Source of the DNA: Polychytrium aggregatum
Lineage: Eukaryota; Chytridiomycota; Chytridiomycetes; Polychytriales
Direction: 5' to 3'
Assembly (NCBI RefSeq): GCF_025602895.1
Contig: NW_026516294.1
Span: forward strand, 124,001 to 188,000
DNA: 64,000 bases
Positions within the stretch are counted from its first letter, which is position 1. The number at the start of each line of letters is the position of its first letter. Position numbers and translations under genes: made by a program. Below, in pieces: positions 58,801-64,000 of the stretch. The notes under the pieces were generated by a model. The model searched no databases. It was given only the letters and a program-made list of their open reading frames with translations, and was not told the DNA's origin.

Positions 58801-58856
58801 ACCAGAAGACCATCGACAAAGTTGGATAATGTGAAACTCGGCCCCTTCGCGATTAT
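55794..58856 (+). pseudogene. pol: C2 Pol: shared frameshift, truncated by D3
   Basis: Protease (LIDSGSSCNLID), RT ([26 protein letters not shown]), then an extra c at 57141 (AAG-C-ATG) ends the first frame at 57152. The second frame carries the end of RT, RNase H ([15 protein letters not shown]), the integrase finger (HPGQARTFEL...CETCQRNK) and the DDE core (VTMDFIV, ISDRGPQF, HPETDGQTE). Few protein differences from C1. The same extra base in both copies means either the active source already had it or a +1 shift is used here. Confidence 0.88.
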
Positions 58857-59264
58857 TGTCAGATCACGGGATCAAGAGGAAGTCAAAAGAAAAAGATAGA
58901 GAAGGGTTTTATTGATCTTAGCGAGGCTAGGATCTTGAATCAAGTGTGTCTGGGGTCGAAGGTGATGACCAGAAACATGAGCGGGCGAAGGCGGGCTATT
59001 TATCTGTCTGGCGATCCCGGAGGCGAAGCCTGCCGCAGCGGGGGCGAAGCAGCGGAGGCGCCGGGACAGCAGCCAGGCAGCAGCGGCTAACCGGAGAAAC
59101 ATGTGAAAGTCTGACAAATGCTCGGTGGCTGACAAATGCGGGTGACACAGCGTCTGACTAATGCATGGTCGATGACAAATGCAGGGAACACAGAGCGGCG
59201 TGTGCAACGCAAACAGTGACTCAAGTGCGACGGTGCAGCCAAGCGGGCAGAGGGATCTGTGACA
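58857..59264 (-). repeat. D3 3' LTR (408 bp)
   Basis: TGTCAGATC...CTGTGACA on the plus strand. Carries the 58-bp internal deletion shared with the right-hand copy. Confidence 0.93.
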
Positions 59265-62200
59265 CTGACCTGCATCAGGAAGAAGGGCGAATGTCCAGTC
59301 GAAGCTGAGCTGTGTGAGTTGAGCGCGAACTGGATGTACGGCACTTGATCGATCCAGCGGGAGCCGAGGGCCAGAGTTGAACAGCGGATGGCCTCGGCGA
59401 CGGTTGCCACAAAGCGTTCGACTTGTCCGGCGGCCTCGTGGTGGTGGGCAAAGGCGATCCGGAATTCGGTCTTGAGCAGAGCGTTAAGTCCTGTCCAGAA
59501 GGCCGACCGGAAGCGTGTGTCGTGATCGGAGATGAAAGTGCCGGCGAGTCCAAAGTGCACAAAGACATCGCGGAAGTACTGGCGGGCGACGTCTTCGGCC
59601 GAGTCGGTCTTGTTGCCAGGAACCAGGACGACGTACTTGGTGAGGGAGTCGACAAAGATCGTGATCGAGTTGAAGGTGTGTCCCGAGAGTGAGTCCGTGA
59701 CAGGCGGGAGTCCGAGGATGAAGTCGAGGGCGACAGTGTCCATCTTGCGGGTGGCCACAGGGATACGGGAGAAGTGGCCGTATGCTTGTTGTCGTCGGAT
59801 CTTGGCTCGCTGGCAGATGTCGCAGTGCGAGACCCACTCGGCAATGTCCTTGGACATGGCGGGCCAGTAGTAGTGTGTCGAGATGGCCTTGTAGAGCGTG
59901 TTGGTGCCGGGGTGAGCTGCACAGACAGAGTCGTGGTGGTCCTTGATGATCGAGATGCGGAGGTCCTTGCCGGGGATGCAGATGCGGGTCGAGTCGAAGT
60001 AGAGAATCCCGTGTCGAAGTGAGAAGCGGTGCAGCTGTGCCTTCATCCACGGCTTGAGTCCGTCGGTCGAGTTGTCGCGGAGGGCCGAGATCAGTGCTGA
60101 CAGGATCGGGTCGGAGCTGTACTGAGTGCGGATGGTGTCCAAGAGATCGTCGGGCGAGGGTCCGAGGTTGACAATCGCGTTGATGATCGAGACTTGGACG
60201 GCCTTGGAGATGGCTGTCGGTGTGCGCGAGAGCACGTCGGCGACCTTGTTCCACGAGCCGGGGATCCACTGGATCTCGAGGTCAAAGTCCAGCATCGTGT
60301 CGATGGCTCGCTGTTGGCGCTTGTTGAGGGTCTTGGAGTCGAGGATGTGCTTGAGCGCCTTCTGGTCGGTGTGGAGGAAGACTTTGCGGCCGACGAGGTA
60401 GTTCTTGTACTTGTCGAGGTGGCGGGTGATCGACAGCAACTCGCCGTTGTAGGGCGAGTAGTTGAGCTCGGATCCGTGCAGTTTCTGCGAGTTGAAGGCG
60501 ATGGGGCGCACTGTGCCGGATCCGTCCATGTCCTGGCCGATCCATCCACCAATCGATGCGCTTGACTCGGACCAGTCCGTGAAGAGGTGAATGTCTTTGT
60601 CCGGGTTGACCATGTGCAGCGACTGAGGCGAGAGCAACTTGAGCTGCTCGAAGGCGGCGATGGCGTTGTCGTCCCAGACGACGGACTTGGTCGAGTTGGC
60701 AGAGCGGGTGGTGATCAGCGTCGAGAGCGGACCGGCGAGGGCAGCGTAGCCAGGGACAAAGCTCATGATGGTGTTGGTCAAGCCGAGGAAGCTGCGGAGT
60801 TCGTGTTCGGTCGTTGGTCGCGGGTAGTTCTTGATGGCGTCGATGCGCGAGGGATGCACTTGGATGCGTCCTTCGCCGATGATGAAGCCGAGATAGGTGA
60901 CGGTCGAGTTGAAGAACGAACACTTCTCGGGTCGGATCTTGAAGCCGTGTCGGTGGATCTTGTCGAGGACCAGTTCGATGTGGCGGATGTGCTGGTCCTC
61001 GTCCTCGGATGCAATCAGGATGTCGTCGATGTAGACAAAGACAAAGTCGTCGATGTACTCACGGAAGATGTCGTTCATCGCGGCTTGGAACACGGAGGGA
61101 CTGTTGGCGAGGCCGAAGGGCATCACAAGCCACTCAAAGTGGCCGTACTTGGTCCTGAAGGCCGTCTTGGGGGAGTCGGCGTCGGCGATGCGGATCTGGT
61201 GGAATCCGCGTTGCAAGTCGAGCTTGGAGAAGACACGGCACTTGGACAGGCGGTCGATGATCTCGCGCATGTTGGGCAGCGCGGTGCGGTCCTTGACGGT
61301 GATCTTGTTGAGGGCGCGGAAGTCAAAGACGAGTCGGAACTTGTCGCCCTGCTTGACCCAGAAGATCGGTGCGCCGAAGGGCGAGACGGACTTGCGGATG
61401 TGGCCGATTCGGAGCAGTCGGTCGAGTTCGTCTTTGAGTCGAGCGAGTTCTTCGGCCGACATCTGGTAGAGCGACGACCAAGTTGGCTTGGCAGAGTCGT
61501 CGAGTCGGATGTTCATGTCGATGCCGGGTCGGTGAGGCGGGAGTTCCTTGAGTTCGTTGAAGGCATCGCGGTACTTTGCGATGATGGATCGGTGTTCGGG
61601 GGTCAGTGGTTCGAGGACACGGGCGAGTTGGGCAACAGGGTCGTAGGGTTCAACAGCAACTGTATTCAAGTCACTGCTCAGAGCACAAACATACACGGCG
61701 CCGGGAGTCGAAGCGAGTGCGTTGATCTGCTGGGTCGACATGTGGTACTGGGATCGGAGTTCGAGGGTCGTGAGTGGCATTCCGGAGTCGGGTCGCGATG
61801 CCGTCCAAGTGTGGTGCTTCCCGTCGATCGAGAACTTGATTCGGTTGGAGGGCCAGTCGATCTCGGGGTTGGTCTGGTCGAGCCAGTTCTTGCCGAGGAT
61901 AACGTCCCAGGTGAGTGGCGCGGTGAAGAGGTTGATGCGGGCGTGGTAGTCGTGGATGGTGAGGTCGACGGGATCGGTGATGGAGGACGGGAAGGACTTG
62001 CCGTTGGGCATCGTGACGGCGTTGGCGGTGGTCTTGGTTCGAAGGTCGAGGGTCGAGGCGAGGGTCTCGGAGATGTGCGAGTTGGTCGCACCAGGGTCGA
62101 TGAGGACGGTGATCGGGGAGCCGTTGAGGGTGGCGTCGATCACAAGCAGTCCCTTGCCGTGGTTGGCGGCAATGCGGTGGGGTTCGTCGATGAGAGAGTT

Positions 62201-62323
62201 GATCAGGTGAGGTCCGGTGGCGAGAGTCAATAGTTCAGCGTCGGGGGTCGGAGTCGGATGGCGGCAACTCACCGGGTCCTTCAGAGGTCGTAGGATCCAG
62301 GGGTTGCCGCCTCGTCGTTTCCC
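59265..62323 (-). pseudogene. pol: D3 Pol lacking its C-terminus
   Basis: From heptamer GGGAAAC (62323-62317): protease with LIDPGATNSHI, RT with YIDDILIAS, RNase H, integrase finger and DDE core, all in frame. It then reads through the deletion junction into the LTR and stops inside it (59087). The integrase C-terminal domain and chromodomain-like end are missing. Several substitutions relative to D1 (for example DDFVFVY context E-Y for E-F). Confidence 0.9.
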
Positions 62324-63339
62324 TGATCTTCGTAGAAGGTGGCCTGGTCGGCGGTCTCGACGATCGCGTTGATGCGGGGCTGGTTCAAGGGACACTGCGA
62401 GGCGATGTGGCCGAACTTGCGGCAGCGGAAGCAGCCTCCGTTACGGCGGAGGTACTCCTTCTCGCGGTCGGTGAGCTTCTTGATCGGGCGCATGTCGACG
62501 TTGTCGAGGTCCATGGCGTTGGGGTCACGTGCGGGAGGCTGGGTCGGCTGGAAGGCGGGACGAGGAGGACGGACCATGGGGCGGAACTGCGGCTGGCCAG
62601 GTGGAGCGCGGAAGAGAGGAGGTCGCTGGAACTGGAGCTCGCGGAAGGGTTGGTCACGGAACGGAGTGCGAGCGGGCTGCTGGATCAGGGGTTGCGATTG
62701 ACCCATGATGGACTCGTATCGCTCGGCGAGGGCCATGGCATCTTCGAGGGTGGCTGTGTTGGAGTCAAGTTTCCATTCGACTTCGATGCGCACCCTGTGC
62801 TTGAGCTTGGTGAGGTAGCGCTGCAGGTTCTGGCGGTTGTTGTTGAAGTGGGGCAGCTCGAGGAGGAGATCGCGGAAACGGGAGTTGAACTGCTCGACGG
62901 AGCCGGTGTGGCGCAGTGCTTCGAACTCATCCTCGGTGGTGCGCAGCGAGGTGGACGGAAGGAAGGTGTCGCGGACGAGGGACAGGACGGCGGCCGGGGT
63001 CAGGTTGTCGAGTTGCTTGCCCTGGGACCAGAGGCGCCACCAGGTCTTGGCCTTGCCCTTGAGGTTCATGGCGACGGTGGCGACGGCGGTGGCGTCATCG
63101 AGACTGTGGAAGGCAATGTACTCGGTCATTGAGAAGACAAACTCGTCAACGACAGCAGCCTTACGCTCGCCAGTGAAGGCGTCGGGGAGCGGGATCTTGG
63201 GACGCTTGAAACCAGGAGGGACCGTGGGGAGATTCGGCTGGGCGGTCAGGGCGGAGAGGACCAGGGCGCGGTCCTCGAGCGAGAGTTGCTCAAGGGCTTG
63301 GAGGCAGGCATTGACGGCGGGATCGTCCGATGCTACCAT
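62281..63339 (-). CDS. gag: D3 Gag
   Basis: 352 aa, close to D1 Gag with a few substitutions. The start codon again spans the LTR/primer-site junction (63339-63337). Zinc knuckle CFRCRKFGHIASQC retained. Open throughout. Confidence 0.92.
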   Translation of the reverse strand: MVASDDPAVNACLQALEQLSLEDRALVLSALTAQPNLPTVPPGFKRPKIPLPDAFTGERKAAVVDEFVFSMTEYIAFHSLDDATAVATVAMNLKGKAKTWWRLWSQGKQLDNLTPAAVLSLVRDTFLPSTSLRTTEDEFEALRHTGSVEQFNSRFRDLLLELPHFNNNRQNLQRYLTKLKHRVRIEVEWKLDSNTATLEDAMALAERYESIMGQSQPLIQQPARTPFRDQPFRELQFQRPPLFRAPPGQPQFRPMVRPPRPAFQPTQPPARDPNAMDLDNVDMRPIKKLTDREKEYLRRNGGCFRCRKFGHIASQCPLNQPRINAIVETADQATFYEDQGNDEAATPGSYDL

Positions 63340-63746
63340 GTCAGATCACGGGATCAAGAGGAAGTCAAAAGAAAAAGATAGAGAAGGGTTTTATTGATCT
63401 TAGCGAGGCTAGGATCTTGAGTCAAGTGTGTCTGGGGTCGAAGGTGATGATCAGAAACATGAGCGGGCGAAGGCGGGCTATTTATCTGTCTGGCGGTCCC
63501 GGAGGCGAAGCCTACCGCAGCGGGGGCGAAGCAGCGGAGGCGCCGGGACAGCAGCCAGGCAGCAGCGGCTAACCGGAGAAACATGTGAAAGTCTGACAAA
63601 TGCTCGGTGGCTGACAAATGCGGGTGACACAGCGTCTGACTAATGCATGGTCGATGACAAATGCAGGGAACACAGAGCGGCGTGTGCAACGCAAACAGTG
63701 ACTCAAGTGCGACGGTGCAGCCAAGCGGGCAGAGGGATCTGTGACA
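63339..63746 (-). repeat. LTR shared by D3 (5') and D4 (3') (408 bp)
   Basis: Serves as the 5' LTR of D3; on its right a second D pol begins, so it also has the position of the 3' LTR of D4. Confidence 0.9.
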
Positions 63747-63917
63747 CTGACCTGCATCAGGAAGAAGGGCGAATGTCCAGTCGAAGCTGAGCTGTGTGAG
63801 TTGAGCGCGAACTGGATGTACGGCACTTGATCGATCCAGCGGGAGCCGAGGGCCAGAGTTGAACAGCGGATGGCCTCGGCGACGGTTGCCACAAAGCGTT
63901 CGACTTGTCCGGCGGCC
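63747..63917 (-). pseudogene. pol: D4: second D pol fragment in tandem, cut by A4
   Basis: 171 bp identical by eye to 59265-59435, including the same deletion junction, then interrupted by a family A LTR at 63918. It encodes part of the integrase C-terminal core only. Confidence 0.88.
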
Positions 63918-64000
63918 TGTTAGAGTCCAAAGGGGACTCAACGGCAAAAGAAGAAGTGAGCTCGAAGTGAGCTCAGGGAAAGCAAGGGTAGAGTCCGAAG
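63918..64000 (-). repeat. A4: start of another family A LTR, cut by window edge
   Basis: The first 83 bp of the LTR (TGTTAGAGTCC...), identical by eye to 2974-3056 of A1, including three of the U5 hairpins in whole or part. Confidence 0.9.

Larger units (their letters stand above)
54501..58856 (+). mobile_element. Gypsy family C element, copy C2, 3' part displaced by D3
   Basis: Plus-strand sibling of C1: 5' LTR 54501-54871, self-primer site, gag, pol to the end of integrase (LGPFAII), where the D3 LTR begins at 58857. The last five bases attat (58852-58856) are the presumed D3 target duplication. Confidence 0.92.
58857..63746 (-). mobile_element. Gypsy family D element, copy D3, internally deleted
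   Basis: LTRs 58857-59264 and 63339-63746 (408 bp; shorter than D1 by a deletion between two gtgtgc-ac repeats). Gag and most of pol are open, but 712 bp next to the 3' LTR (end of pol, chromodomain-like end, purine tract) are missing, and the break is exactly at the LTR terminus. The two LTRs differ at about four sites. After the right LTR a second D internal region begins, with the same deletion. Confidence 0.9.

Noticed and set aside
1-64000. Host genes, tRNA or rRNA genes
   Set aside because: Every long frame with plausible codon use belongs to a retroelement. No tRNA-like cloverleaf or rRNA segment was recognised; the TGGTAGC sites are primer sites.

Overview
The window is a stack of nested retrotransposons. 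I found no host gene, tRNA, rRNA or CRISPR array. Six Ty3/Gypsy LTR-element families (named A-F here), one single-ORF Gypsy element (G) and one APE-type LINE account for nearly every base. GC-rich dense coding, chromodomain Gypsy elements (chromoviruses), self-priming leaders of the Tf1/sushi type and a LINE with overlapping ORFs suggest a filamentous fungus, most likely a basidiomycete, and a heterochromatic or centromere-like compartment. The species cannot be named from this sequence.

Left nest (1-16145). LINE ORF1 is broken by A2 (-, 11600-15874). A2 is broken by C1 (-, 7109-11599), C1 by B1 (-, 3765-7108) and B1 by A1 (-, 1-3764). The far ends of all four lie left of the window. Middle (16146-32426). 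The LINE endonuclease is split by a composite of E (+, truncated), F (+, both LTRs), a 71-bp minisatellite and G (+, no 5' LTR). The LINE resumes at 32427-35313, where B2 (+, 35314-52228, target duplication gaccc) interrupts it. B2 carries two copies of family D: D1 (-, 37737-43455, duplication gagcc) in pol and D2 (-, 46202-51920, duplication gtagg) six bases inside the 3' LTR. The LINE ends at an A-run (52947-52956). Right nest (52957-64000): a short NLS-bearing ORF start, a lone A-type LTR (A3) with a 215-bp insertion in it, D fragments, C2 (+, 54501-58856) interrupted by a deleted tandem D3/D4, and the edge of a further A element.

How the genes work: each element encodes Gag (capsid plus CCHC zinc knuckle) and Pol (protease, reverse transcriptase, RNase H, integrase, usually a C-terminal chromodomain). 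In all six two-ORF families Pol lies in the -1 frame of Gag. The overlap holds a slippery heptamer (GGGAAAC in B, D, E, F; GGGAAAT in A; CCCAAAA in C), a 5-8 nt spacer and a 7-16 bp stem-loop that contains or abuts the gag stop codon. Families A, C, E and F have no tRNA-type primer site. Instead the bases after the 5' LTR are complementary (10-12 bp) to the predicted 5' end of the mRNA, as in Tf1 self-priming. B and D have a tRNA-type site (TGGTAGCATCGG) directly at the LTR.

B2, D1 and D2 look recent and intact once later insertions are subtracted; so do LINE ORF2 and G gag-pol. A2, C1, C2, E, F and D3 carry frameshifts, stops or deletions.
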